Assembly (NCBI RefSeq): GCF_905475395.1
Contig: NC_058342.1
Coordinates: 16,526,640 to 16,590,639, forward strand
DNA: 64,000 nt
From: Chrysoperla carnea
Taxonomy: Eukaryota; Arthropoda; Insecta; Neuroptera; Chrysopidae
Direction of reading: 5' to 3'
Part shown: positions 1-9,930 of the stretch, piece after piece
Layout: every line of letters starts with the position of its first letter
Position numbering within the stretch: position 1 is the first letter of the stretch
Program-made: the position numbers and the translations under genes
The notes under the pieces: model-generated
Seen by the model: the letters and a program-made list of their open reading frames with translations, nothing else
Told to the model about the DNA's origin: nothing
Databases searched by the model: none

Positions 1-1675
1 TAATTTGTCTCACCTTGGACCAAAAGTTTGGTACACCCATGTTGTCGTTCAAATGTAAAGTTAAAAAAATGTTAGTGTTCTTGGATTATTTAGTGTAACT
101 AGGATGCAAAAAAACGTAAAAATCCAGCTCATTTAACGATAAGTTGAGTATTTTCCGAAATATCTTCTGAATACCTTCTAAATAAAAACTTTTCGTATCG
201 GCCTTCAGCGATATCTTAACAATTATTCGCCCAATCAATAAATGAAATCGATTATTTTTATTTTTGGCTTAAAATTAACTTGGATAAATAGTTTCATCCA
301 ATTTTAAAGCAAATTTTGTTAGTGAATTTCTTGATTTTTTTCAAAAGGATACTTAAAAAATGATTAAATATCGATAAAACTATTTTGTCTCCGATTTGAA
401 TAAAAATCGTTTTCTACAGTTATTTCTAAACTACAAAAATCGAGCCTCTTGGACGATTAAATGAATAATTTCTGAGATATAATCTAAAATTGTACAGGTT
501 TGATATCCTGGACCAATTTCTTCAATCGATACCGTAGAAACTTACCGTTCATGATCGTAACCACAAAAGGGCAGGTCAGAACGGACAAAAAATGAACGAA
601 AATTTCTATTCTTATCTCTGCTTAGGCTAAAAGTATACTCATCCCTAGAATTTTCGACTCCAATATTCTATTAAAATTCGTTTAAACTTATTGTTGTAAT
701 AAAATGGTCTCATCGGGATCATCTATAACTCATTCGACAGATTCTACTTTGTAGTTTATAAATAAGAAACTGAACGATTTAAACAAAAAACAACAAAAAA
801 TTACTTAGGAAGAAATATGCATTATGTGCATCAAAAACTTATACACTTTTCCGTAGATTCTTTATCTTTTGGTATCGCCTCCAAAATGTTCTTTGGATCG
901 TTCTGATCAAAAGCTCTCACCGTTAAGAAATTTTTTAATGAGTAGTTTACGATCTACGGTCTATATAACTAATGTGTACCTTTGATTGCCCGTACCTCGA
1001 AAACGAACTGTTAAAAATTTTTGTGACCATGAGAGTTTCTGATCAGAACGATCTGAAGAACATTTATGGAGCGGTTTGAAAAAGTTTCACAGGAAGCCAT
1101 TTTATTAGTAATACCGTTACTATAAATATAATACAAGTGTAGCTTTGATCGCCCGTAGCTCGAAAACTATTCGTTAAAAAGTTTTATGGCCGTGGCAACT
1201 TTTGATTAGAATAATCCAAAGAACATTTTAGGGTGACATGACAATAAGCTGAGGCATTATGTGACGGCAAACGTTAGCGTTGGGTCAAAAATATCACAGA
1301 TTGAGCTAAAACAAAATTTTAACTTAGTATTTCTTCAAAATTAATAATAATTATTTATTTTTGTAAAAAAAATATATTTATAAGGTAATTATTATTTTAT
1401 TATACATTTTTAAAGATTTTTGTAAAATTACAATTGTTTTTTGTAATTTTCTAAAACTGTTGATTTATTCTGAAACAAATAATTTGAAATTTACAAAAAC
1501 TGGTTATAATTTGATATACAATACTTTTTTTTATGAATTACAAAAAAATGTTGAAACTCAAATTAGTATAAAACAAGTGAAAACAAACAATTAACTAAGT
1601 TAATTGTTGAAATACCATGTATGGACGTTAATTACTCTGTCACATTACACATATATACATGTCACACACATATAG
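1..1675. other. Intergenic, AT-rich, no gene seen
   Basis: No open frame or domain is recognisable. About 880-1240 holds degenerate copies of a ~200-bp unit: the motif around 'ttctgatcagaacgatct' near 1035 is inverted relative to 'tggatcgttctgatcaaaag' near 895, and a further copy starts near 1200. About 1565-1625 resembles the tail of the dispersed repeat seen at 39340-39660 (shared 'aacaattaactaagttaatt'-like text). Nothing else is supported. Confidence 0.6.
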
Positions 1676-1684
1676 CTGATATAC
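1676..1684. repeat. 9-bp target-site duplication, left copy
   Basis: CTGATATAC lies immediately outside the left inverted terminus that begins AGCTCCGTATAC at 1685. The same nine bases follow the right terminus at 9463-9471. Nine-base duplications are typical of Foldback and Mutator-like transposons. One chance 9-mer match at exactly the predicted place is unlikely. Confidence 0.75.
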
Positions 1685-2520
1685 AGCTCCGTATACTTAG
1701 CAGATAAAATTGTTATTTTTCACTCAAACTATTTCCATTCATTTGGGAATCGTTTGGTAGGATTTAGGAATATAATTTTAGAATTTGGGAATTATTAGTT
1801 TTCCTGTAATTAATGATTCTTTTTTCAGCGTATAGTTAGCAGGTACGAAATTAAATCCACTTTTTATGTTATTCGAAAGGAAATCATTTGGGAATTACGA
1901 TAAACACGGTTTCAGAGTTTGGGAATGTATAATTAATTAATTACACCTATTTTTTAGTTGATTGATAGGTTATGTTAATTAACCGTACATTAATTGTTAT
2001 ATAGCAGTATGGTGCCAATATTCAAATATTACTGAATAATTTATTTTATAATTTATGTAAATGTTAAGTTTTATTTTGCCTTAAAACTGTTCTTATTCAA
2101 TTGGGAATCGTTTGGGAAGATTTAGGAATAGAATTTTATTATTTATTACTAATTAGTTTTCATTTAATTAATTATTCTTCAATATACTTAGAAGGTAAAA
2201 AATTAAATTTTCACCATTTTTACGTTATTTGATAATAATTTATATGGAGACTAATATAATTAATTTGGCAATCACATTATACACGGTTTCATCATTTCGG
2301 AAAATATAGTTAATTTATTAATTACATTTATTTTTTAGTTGACTTTTTATGGTTATATTAATGGCGGCAATAGTCAAATGTTACTTCATTTACAATAATT
2401 TTGTTTTTTTTAATTTATGTGAATGTTTATTTGACATTAAAACTATTTTTATTTAATCGGGAAATTTTCAAAGATCAGGAATCGTTTGTGAAGGTTTGTT
2501 TGAAGTGTTTTGGGAGTGAT
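1685..2520 (-). repeat. Left long terminal inverted repeat of the Foldback-like element
   Basis: This arm holds about two and a half ~360-bp units. The marker 'gggaatcgtttgg' or close variants recurs near 1745, 2103 and 2470. Each unit also carries a 'ggcggcaat' or 'ggtgccaat' box and a conserved 'ttatgtaaatgtta' stretch. The first ~700 bp pair with 8752-9462 in reverse complement. Confidence 0.75.
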
Positions 2521-2879
2521 TAATGTCAAAATATATATTTTCTATATGATGATTTGTATCATTTTTTATGTAGGTGTAGATTAATGCTTTATGCGAATCT
2601 TATTTTTATTAAAGATTAATAATTCGTCCAATAAAAAAAGTGTTAATTAGGAAGTGTGAAGAGGATGTGGATAGGAAGGAAAATTATTTAACTGTTTATT
2701 CTAATAAAGATAAATAAATTGATCATGAAATAAAAACTGCATTTGTATTGATAAAATTGTAAATAAAATATTTATTCTCTTATACAGGTACAGGTACAAG
2801 CTAGCGTAGGAGGTTAATTTTTAATATTAATTTTTTATCTTCTAAGAATACGCTTTGAAAAACTAATTAAGTACATGAA
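2521..2879. other. Spacer between inverted sub-repeat arrays, no gene seen
   Basis: AT-rich single-copy-looking sequence between the minus-oriented units (to about 2520) and the plus-oriented units (from about 2880). It contains several AATAAA-like strings but no open frame or domain. It is the loop of the inner foldback formed by 1685-2520 and 2880-4966. Confidence 0.5.
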
Positions 2880-3302
2880 AACTAATCAGTCCTAAATAAT
2901 AAAACTATATTCCTAAATCTTCACAAACGATTCCCAATTGAATAAGAACAGTTTTAAGGGAAAATAAAACTAAACATCTACATAAATTTTAAAAAAAATT
3001 ATTGTCAATAAAGTAACATTTGAATATTGCCGCCATTCATATAACCATAAAAAATCAACTAAAAAATAAATGTAATTAATTAAATAATTTTAGTGTCCCA
3101 AATGATGAAACCGTGTTTGATGTAATTCCCAAATTAATTAGATTAGTCTCCATGTAAATTATTATCAAATAACGTAAAAATGGTGAAAATTTAATTTTTT
3201 ATTTTCTAAGTATACGCTTTGAAAAACTTATTAATTACATGAAAACTAATCAGTCCTAAATAATAAAATTATATTCCTAAATCTTCCCAAACGATTCCCA
3301 AT

Positions 3303-3347
<45 letters not shown>

Positions 3348-4397
3348 TATTATTTCATAGAAAAAATATACAAAATTTGTACATGAAAATTGTCAAAAAA
3401 AAGAAAGAAAAGAACAGAGTAGATTTACATGTCCAAAAATTCACTGACACTATAATTGCATCTCTCCAGTAACAGCTGCTTGAGACTTACCTTGAACTTA
3501 TGTTCGTCGCGGACTTGACGAATTTCAACTGGGATTTTGTTGTAAATTCTTATCGTATTGTTGTATGGCCCTTTTAATATCGTGCTCAATCTCGTTTGCT
3601 GAACCTTGTATTCCCAGGTGGATCTAGTGATACGCGCTCTCATATTTTCCTTACACTCGAAAAGTTTTGGGTTTCTCTTTACGAATAGGGAACTTTCTAG
3701 AATGTAGATGTCGTATACTGTCAGAAGTTTATGCTTATTGAAGTAAGGTCTACAGTGCTCCTGTTGTTTTAAGGTGAACATTACACGAAGGCATCTTTTC
3801 TGGCATTTAAATATTTTTTCAGCATATCCCGCATTTCCCCAGAAGATTATTCCATACCTCAATATAGCATAAACTTGACTATAGTATACTTGTAGTAACC
3901 CATCAATCGGCAACTTAGACTTTAGAATCCTCAGTAAATATATAGATTTGTTGATTCTTTTTGCTACATAATCGATGTGTTTTTTCCAATCTAGATTTTT
4001 GTCTACAAATATTCCCAGGAATTTACTGCAGTCATCGATTTTAATTATTTGGTTGTCTATTATTTCTAGTTCTCCCATCTTTTCGCCATAATTTCCAAAT
4101 TTTATTGCTTGCGTTTTGCAGACGTTTAGTTTCAGACCATTATTTCTAAACCACTCAGATAGTTCAGCAATTGAATCATTGATTTCTGTTTTCAAATCTG
4201 CGCTGTTTTCAGATGAGTATACAATCGATATATCATCTGCAAACAGTATCGGGTCATTTTTTATATTAGAAACTATGTCATTGAGGTATATTATGAACAG
4301 ATATGGTCCCAATACACTTCCTTGAGGCACTCCTCTTTTTACTTCCTGATATGTTGATTCAATTCGATGATTATGACTCTGAATAACAACAGTTTTA
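3303..4397 (-). mobile_element. 5'-truncated non-LTR retrotransposon inserted in a sub-repeat
   Basis: Read on the minus strand, an ORF2 fragment is followed by a short 3' UTR with AATAAA near 3343-3350 and an (ATT)n tail at about 3303-3345. That is the usual 3' end of an insect non-LTR element. The 5' side is truncated near 4397, where the Foldback sub-repeat resumes ('taagaacagttttaaa'). The insertion interrupts the second ~360-bp unit, so it is younger than the array. Confidence 0.85.
3425..4397 (-). pseudogene. Reverse transcriptase fragment, Jockey/CR1-like non-LTR ORF2
   Basis: This is the C-terminal part of a non-LTR reverse transcriptase, which copies element RNA at a nicked target. 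The open frame runs from 4507, but its first ~37 residues come from flanking repeat DNA. The element part begins near residue 38. Visible are motif B (GVPQGS at ORF residues 59-64), the catalytic motif C as FADD (89-92, a variant of YADD), and the thumb and C-terminal region with the CR1/Jockey-type string HCRPYF near residue 247. The fingers, first palm motif, endonuclease and ORF1 are absent. No stop or frameshift interrupts the remaining frame down to TAA, so the copy is fairly recent but dead through 5' truncation. The clade is an inference from motif text; a tree would decide it. Confidence 0.88.
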
Positions 4398-4985
4398 AAT
4401 AAGAACAGTTTTAAAGGAAAATAAAACTTAACATTTACATAAATTAAAAAAACAAAATTATTGTCAATGAAGTAACATTTGAATATTGCCGCCATTAATA
4501 TAACCACAAAAAATCAACTAAAAAATAAATGTAATTAATAAATTAATTATACTTTCCCAAATGATGAAACCGTATTTAATGTGATTCCCAAATTAATTAG
4601 ATTAGTCTCCATGTAAATTATTATCAAATAACGTAAAAATGGTGAAAATTTAATTTTTTACCTTCTAAGTATACGCTTTGAAAAACTAATTAATTACATG
4701 AAAACTAATCAGTCCTAAATAATAAAATTATATTACTAAATCTTCCCAAACGATTCCCAATTGAATAAGAAAAGTTTTAATGAAAAATTAAACTTAACAT
4801 TTTAATAAATTAAAAAAACAAAATTATTGTAAATGAAGTAACATTTGAATATTGCCGCCATTCATATAACCACAAAAAATCAACTAAAAAATAAATGTAA
4901 TTAATAAATTAACTATACTTTCCCAAATGATGAAACCGTGTTTAATGTGATTCCCAAATTAATTATATTAGAAACTGATGTTAAA

Positions 4986-6455
4986 ATGGAGAACGAACGA
5001 ATTAAACTTGAACAACAATTAAATACTGAATTAATTATTAAAGATGAAATATTTGATGGAAATGATTTAGAATTTCATAATATTAAAAATGAAGAAACAT
5101 CTTTGACTTGTGAAGTGTGTGATAAAACTTTTAATAAAAAACACCATTTAAGTGAACATAAACGAATTCATACCAGGGAAAAATGTTTTTCATGTGAAGT
5201 GTGTGATAAATCATTTAATTATAAAAGCAACTTAGTTCAACATAAACGAATTCATACCAAGGAAAAACCTTTTTCATGTGAAGTGTGTGAGAAATCATTT
5301 ACTTATAAAAACGGTTTAATTCAACATGAACGAACTCATACAGGGGAAAAACCTTTTTCATGTGAAATGTGTGATAAAAAATTTACTCTAAAAAGTAATT
5401 TAATAAACCATAAACGAACTCATACAGGTGAAAAACGTTTTCCATGTGAAGTGTGTGATAAATCATTTACTTCTAAAAACAACTTAGTTCAACATAAACG
5501 AATTCATACCGGGGAAAAGCCTTTTTCATGTGAAATGTGTGATAAAATATTTACTCAAAAATGCAGTTTAAATGTACATAAACAAAGTCATGTAGGTGAA
5601 AAACGTTTTTCATGCGAAATGTGTGATAAATCATTTAATTATATAAACCTTTTAATTCAACATGAACGAATTCATACTGGGGAAAAACCCTTTTCATGTG
5701 AAATGTGTGATAAAACATTTACGTGGAAAAGTAATTTAATCAAACATAAACGAACTCATACAGGTGAAAAACCTTTTTCATGTGAAGTGTGTGAGAAATC
5801 ATTTACTTATAAAAACGTTTTAATTCAACATGAACGAACTCATACAGGGGAAAAACCTTTTTCATGTGAAATGTGTGATAAAACATTTACTCTAAAAAGT
5901 AATTTAATAAACCATAAACGAACTCATACAGGTGAAAAACCTTTTTCATGTGAAGTGTGTGAGAAATCATTTACTTATAAAAACGGTTTAATTCAACATG
6001 AACGAACTCATACAGGGGAAAAACCTTTTTCATGTGAAATGTGTGATAAAACATTTACTCTAAAAAGTAATTTAATAAACCATAAACGAGCTCATACAGG
6101 TGAAAAACGTTTTCCATGTGAAGTGTGTGATAAATCATTTAATAGAAAAATCGATTTAATTGTGCATAAACGAATTCATACTGGTGAAAAACCTTATTCA
6201 TGTGAAATGTGTGATAAAACATTTACGTATAACAGTGCTTTAACTTCCCATAAACGAACTCATACAGGTGAAAAACGTTTTTCATGCGAAATGTGTGATA
6301 AATCATTTAATTATATAAGCCTTTTAATTCAACATGAACGAATTCATACTGGGGAAAAACCCTTTTCATGTGAAATGTGTGATAAAACATTTGCGCGGAT
6401 TTCTTATTTAATTCAACATAAACGAACTCATACCAAAGATAAATCTAAATTGTAA
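4986..6455 (+). CDS. C2H2 zinc-finger protein, 16 tandem fingers
   Basis: A single uninterrupted frame encodes a likely DNA-binding nuclear protein. I start it at ATG 4986 (MENERIKLEQQ). An upstream in-frame ATG at 4938 lies inside the ~360-bp repeat and adds only repeat-derived residues. The 489-aa product has an acidic, Lys-rich N-terminus of ~37 residues without a recognisable ZAD, KRAB or BTB domain. Sixteen C-x2-C-x12-H-x3-H fingers then follow, joined by HTGEKPFS-type linkers, and the C-terminus ends KDKSKL. Fingers 3-4, 9-10 and 11-12 are near-identical pairs, and 7 and 15 are near twins, so the array grew by recent two-finger duplication. All Cys and His ligands are intact. It sits between the arms of the Foldback-like element and has no intron. 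A host gene captured by the element, or an element-borne gene, both fit. Targets are unknown. Confidence 0.9.
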   Translation: MENERIKLEQQLNTELIIKDEIFDGNDLEFHNIKNEETSLTCEVCDKTFNKKHHLSEHKRIHTREKCFSCEVCDKSFNYKSNLVQHKRIHTKEKPFSCEVCEKSFTYKNGLIQHERTHTGEKPFSCEMCDKKFTLKSNLINHKRTHTGEKRFPCEVCDKSFTSKNNLVQHKRIHTGEKPFSCEMCDKIFTQKCSLNVHKQSHVGEKRFSCEMCDKSFNYINLLIQHERIHTGEKPFSCEMCDKTFTWKSNLIKHKRTHTGEKPFSCEVCEKSFTYKNVLIQHERTHTGEKPFSCEMCDKTFTLKSNLINHKRTHTGEKPFSCEVCEKSFTYKNGLIQHERTHTGEKPFSCEMCDKTFTLKSNLINHKRAHTGEKRFPCEVCDKSFNRKIDLIVHKRIHTGEKPYSCEMCDKTFTYNSALTSHKRTHTGEKRFSCEMCDKSFNYISLLIQHERIHTGEKPFSCEMCDKTFARISYLIQHKRTHTKDKSKL

Positions 6456-6461
6456 AATAAA
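6456..6461 (+). promoter_or_regulatory. Polyadenylation signal after the zinc-finger ORF
   Basis: AATAAA begins at the base after the TAA stop of the zinc-finger ORF. Further AATAAA strings lie near 6650 and 6668, so the 3' UTR may be a few or about 200 bases long. This supports a real transcription unit but is weak in AT-rich DNA. Confidence 0.4.
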
Positions 6462-7129
6462 AATACCTATAAAATTTATTTAAAGGAGTAACGTGAGGAA
6501 GCACACTTGAGGAAGCTGGGGCGAGGTGAAGTATCCAATGGTCCAAATGTATGGAGGTTTAAGAACAAAACTTCCATCGAATCAAATTTTAATAATAATT
6601 GTCATACAAGCATTTATTGTCATAAAAACCGTTGAATATTATGAAAAAGTGAATAAATATTGCGTGAAAATAAAATTGATTTATATTTATTTGATTTTCT
6701 TGAAGTTCTTTTTATGATAAAAAATCTTGCACGCAGTGTAATATGAAATTAATACGAATGTCAAGTTGGTACTACTGATACTGTTTATATCATGGTACAA
6801 TTATTGGGATCTGACATATGGGCGGGGCTAAAAAAACATGGCTGACATAAAGTGACAAATTTTAATAATAACGTAGCAATACATATTCTTTATGCAATTT
6901 TTCAAGAAGAGAATGATTAATATTAATGAAATTTGTTGTTGGGGGTAAACAAAACCGAGTAATCGTAATTTTACTGAATATGAAAGACTTTTGAAAGCAA
7001 GTCATGTGATTAAATGTCGAAAAATCAAATCGAAGGTGATGAGAATGTGCTCAGTTTAACGTCATACTGTTTACAAAACAGTATTTAAATAAATTGAATT
7101 GATTTTTTCTGATTTTTAATTGTCTTTTA
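6462..7129. other. Region downstream of the zinc-finger ORF, no gene seen
   Basis: A short 63-codon open frame at 6526-6717 has no domain and biased AT-rich composition; I do not accept it. The stretch 6490-6540 is locally GC-richer ('gaagctggggcgaggtg') than its surroundings. No RNA gene or repeat family was recognised. Confidence 0.4.
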
Positions 7130-7530
7130 CCTATCCTTCTCTTCTTTCCGTCTGTCCTACCCTTTTCTTTCTTATTCCTTTATCAAATTTCATGATTTTC
7201 CCTTTATTTTCAAGCTTATTTGGTTTAGGATTGGTGAAAATATACACACAATCTTAAAATGTACTGCTTAAAAAAAAACAGACAAATAATTTGAACGAAA
7301 AAATATCCATAAATTTAAATAATAAGTTTATTAGGCAAACATGTTAGTTGTTATAGATGCTCTCCTAATACGCCAGACATATAATTACTATTTTAAAATT
7401 TTAAATACATGTTCTCCTAATATTAATTAAAAAACTTTTGACTTTTTTCTCCACTTTTCTACCATATTTATTGTTTGTTATTTTTAACTACGGGAGCGGA
7501 ATTCCTCACGGATCGAGCTGCTATAAATTA
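7130..7530 (+). repeat. Dispersed Helitron-like repeat, copy 1
   Basis: It shares the ordered blocks 'ttccttatcaaat...'-like text, 'caagcttatt', 'aataagtttattaggcaaac', 'atgttagt' and a terminal 'gagcggaattcctcacgg' with copies at 8190-8410 and 40290-40590. In the better copies the 3' end reads 'gggtcgagCTAGT', which fits the CTRR end of Helitrons; here it is degraded to 'gatcgagctgct'. Confidence 0.55.
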
Positions 7531-7822
7531 TTTATAAGTTGTACGAGAGAATAAGTATGGAAAATTATCGATTATTATCGCGATTTACCACTCATATAAT
7601 AGCACTCCGTGGTTTTTTTTCTTTAATAACCCATTGAACAATTCCTGCAATAAAAACATATGGTTCTACATTATAATTTCATCATCTATGTAATAATATT
7701 GCCTATATATTTCAATAAATAGGAATTATTTTATGAAAGTATGAAGTTGGTAAATTTGTTATCCAACAATTTGTCACGATATGTTTAAAATGGGAAATAC
7801 ATTAAATTATGTTATTTTTCAG

Positions 7823-7963
7823 GTAGCTGGAACAATTATAACCTATGAATTGGTATTGATACAGTTTAATGCTCAAGATGGCGATGAAAATTTAATACCA
7901 CCAGCATACAATATTTCTGATACCATAATTTTACCACCCTGTACAAAATATGTTGATAATTAA
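7823..7963 (+). pseudogene. Orphan gustatory-receptor-like terminal exon
   Basis: A strong 3' splice site (TTATTTTTCAG at 7812-7822) opens in phase 0 onto a frame beginning VAGTIITYELVLIQF. Insect gustatory receptors end with a phase-0 intron followed by a short exon coding the last membrane helix with the signature TY-x5-QF; here it is TYELVLIQF, residues 7-15 of the exon. A 31-residue polar tail follows and the frame ends in TAA with AATAAA just after (about 7965). No upstream receptor exon was found on the plus strand, so this is probably a captured or stranded gene fragment rather than a working receptor. The tail is longer than usual for the family. The assignment rests on a short motif plus the intron phase; it could also be an unrelated membrane-protein exon. 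Confidence 0.45.
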
Positions 7964-8189
7964 ATAAAATTTTATAAATTTTATGGGATTTTTTATAAAG
8001 ATGGCTCATATTCTGAGAATCGTATTATGTATACGATGTGGAATGAGAAAATATTTAAACGATTGGATTAAATATGGCACATTTATTTAAACCACTCTGT
8101 AAAATATCGTCTATGATTGTGTAAGTTGGTAACCAATAAATTTGATGTACTTAATTATTTTGACGGAAATAAAACTTATTTTTTTAATC
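7964..8189. other. No gene seen
   Basis: AT-rich sequence following the receptor-like exon, with AATAAA-like strings. No domain or repeat family recognised. Confidence 0.4.
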
Positions 8190-8410
8190 TTATTTATTAT
8201 AACTCTAGCAAGTTTTTTTCTGTCCTATACTTATCTTTCTTATTCCTTTATCAAATTCCATGATTCACACCTCATTTCAAGCTTATTGTGTCTAGGGTTG
8301 ACGAAAAATATATTCACAGTTTAAAAATGTACCGCTTAGAAAATTTAAATAATAAGTTTATCAGGCAAACATGTTAGCTTTTACAAATGATCTCCTAATA
8401 AATATAACAG
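8190..8410 (+). repeat. Dispersed Helitron-like repeat, copy 2 (3' truncated)
   Basis: It matches 7130-7400 and 40290-40500 block by block ('tttcttattcctttatcaaa', 'tcaagcttattgtgtctagg', 'ggcaaacatgttag') and stops after 'ctcctaata', before the conserved 3' end. Confidence 0.5.
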
Positions 8411-8427
8411 AGATAATTTAAAGTAAG

Positions 8428-8738
8428 TACCATGAAGGTAATAGAACAGGAGAAAGATCGCTATGTACTAAAGCATTAGCGTACCTGTCCCTAAAAATTT
8501 GTAGAATTTATAGTTCATTTTTAAGCCACCAGCCGCGCTGTCATCAAGAAGTAGTATCTGTGAAGTTAGCTGTTGTTGTTAGCATAATGTACAAATTGAT
8601 ATATCATTTGAAATTAGCGCACAACAGCCCGCTTTTATTGATACTACATATTGATCGCAGCGCCTCACTTATTTTATCCATATTGCGGGGACAATATTTT
8701 CTATAGCGATCGTTCTCCTGCCTATATGCTTCATGGTA
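8428..8738. mobile_element. Small MITE nested in the Foldback-like element
   Basis: Termini are imperfect inverted repeats: TACCATGAAGG...CAGGAGAAAGATCGCTAT on the left pairs with the reverse complement of ATAGCGATCGTTCTCCTG...TTCATGGTA on the right, about 38 bp each. Length is about 310 bp with no coding capacity. It lies directly inside the right arm. Confidence 0.6.
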
Positions 8739-8751
8739 AGTACAATGCATG

Positions 8752-9462
8752 AAGTAACATTTGAATATTGCCGCCATTCATATAACCATAAAAAGCAACT
8801 AAAAAATAAATGTAAATAATTAATTAATTATACTGTCTCAAATGATGAAACCATGCTAAATGTAATTCCCAAATAAATTAGATTAATCTCCGGGTAAATT
8901 ATTATCAAATAACTAAAAAATGGTGAAAATTTAATTTTTGACGTTTTGAAAAACTAATTAATTAAATGAAAACTAATCAGTCCTAATTAATAAAATTATA
9001 TTCCTAAATCTTCCCAAACGATTCCCAATTGAATAAGAACAGTTTTTATGCAAAATAAAACTTAACATTTACATAAATTAAAAAATAAATTATTCAGTAG
9101 TATTTAAATATTGGCGCCATACTGCCATATAACAATTAATGGTTCAGGTGTACGGTTAAATAACATAACCTATAAATAAACTAAAAAATAGATCTTACTC
9201 TTATTAATTAATTATACATTCCCAAACTCTGAAACCTCTTTTATCATAATTCCCAAATGATTTCCTTTCAAATAACATAATATTAATTGGATTTAATTAC
9301 CTACCTGCTAACTATACGCTGAAAAAATAATCATTAATTACAGGAAAACTAATAATTCCCAAATTCTAAAATTATATTCCCAAATCCTCCCAAACGATTC
9401 CCAAATGAATGAAAATAATTTGAGTGAAAAATAACAATTTTATCTGCTAAGTATACGGAACT
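8752..9462 (+). repeat. Right long terminal inverted repeat of the Foldback-like element
   Basis: About two ~360-bp sub-repeats ('acgattcccaa' near 9019 and 9399). The outer ~700 bp pair with 1685-2395 in reverse complement, with good conservation at the tip (caattttatctgctaagtat). It ends ...GGAACT at 9462. Confidence 0.75.
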
Positions 9463-9471
9463 CTGATATAC
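9463..9471. repeat. 9-bp target-site duplication, right copy
   Basis: CTGATATAC immediately after the right terminus, identical to 1676-1684. Confidence 0.75.
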
Positions 9472-9483
9472 CCATATAATACT

Positions 9484-9930
9484 AGAATTTGAGCATAATA
9501 TGCGCTTTCACGGGTAAACAGTGATGTTAACGTAAAAATGTTTCAAACAAAAGTTGTTTATTTTTTTATAATGGAACATTTTTTACATTTAAACTTTTGT
9601 TCGATCTCTAACGATTTACAACGTGGGTCCTACGGACCCAAGACTCAATTGACCTATATTGCTCATTTACGAACTCGACCTCACTTTTTACGTCTTAAGC
9701 ACACTATAAAAATTTCAGCTTGGCATCTCTTTTCGTTTTTGAGTAATCGTGATGACAGACGAACAGACGACAGACAGACAGACAGGCAGACAACCGGAAA
9801 TTGACTATTTAGGTGATTTTATGAACACCTATACCAAAATTTTGTTCATAGCATCAATATTTTTAAGCGTTACAAACTTGGGACTAAACTTAATATACCT
9901 TGATATATTTCATATACGTGGTATAATCAT
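9484..9930 (+). repeat. Dispersed 'acagacgg' repeat family, copy 1
   Basis: Ordered blocks shared with 21815-22215, 29560-30010, 39340-39610, 39690-40165, 54140-54470, 54860-55150 and 60175-60300: 'aaagttgttta', a stretch resembling 'ctcaattgacctatgttgc', an (ACAG)/(ACGG)-rich tract, 'gattttatgaacacctata', 'agcgttacaaacttgg', then a terminal inverted motif like 'tatacc...ggtata'. A short open frame at 9538-9804 recurs in other copies but is not conserved as protein; I treat it as non-coding. Confidence 0.7.

Larger units (their letters stand above)
2880..4966 (+). repeat. Three tandem ~360-bp sub-repeats in right-arm orientation
   Basis: The phrase 'acgattcccaatt' recurs near 2930, 3291 and 4750. 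The first interval is about 361 bp. The second is about 1459 bp because a non-LTR fragment of ~1.1 kb is inserted; subtracting it restores the ~360-bp period. The last unit stops at 'cccaaattaattatattag', directly before the 5' region of the zinc-finger ORF. The units are inverted relative to 1685-2520 and direct relative to 8752-9462. Confidence 0.75.
1685..9462. mobile_element. Foldback-like composite transposon carrying a zinc-finger gene
   Basis: The two ends are inverted copies of one another. The left begins AGCTCCGTATACTTAGCAG and the right, read in reverse complement, begins AGTTCCGTATACTTAGCAG. Similarity continues for about 700 bp on each side. The arms are built from ~360-bp tandem sub-repeats marked by 'gggaatcgtttgg', a hallmark of Foldback-type elements. 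A 9-bp direct repeat flanks the whole. Between the arms lie three further sub-repeats in the orientation of the right arm, a nested non-LTR fragment, a 16-finger zinc-finger ORF and a gustatory-receptor-like exon. No transposase was recognised, so the copy is probably non-autonomous. Alternatives are two independent foldbacks that share outer ends, or host genes trapped between neighbouring insertions; the flanking duplication argues for one unit. Confidence 0.65.

Noticed and set aside
4116-4325. Plus-strand frame inside the retrotransposon
   Set aside because: Antisense shadow of the reverse transcriptase frame.
4938-4985. Upstream start of the zinc-finger frame
   Set aside because: The 16 added residues are encoded by the ~360-bp repeat; the ATG at 4986 is the better start.
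9538-9804. 88-codon frame resembling frames at 29628 and 54087
   Set aside because: Similarity follows the DNA repeat, frames are interrupted differently in each copy, and no domain is present.
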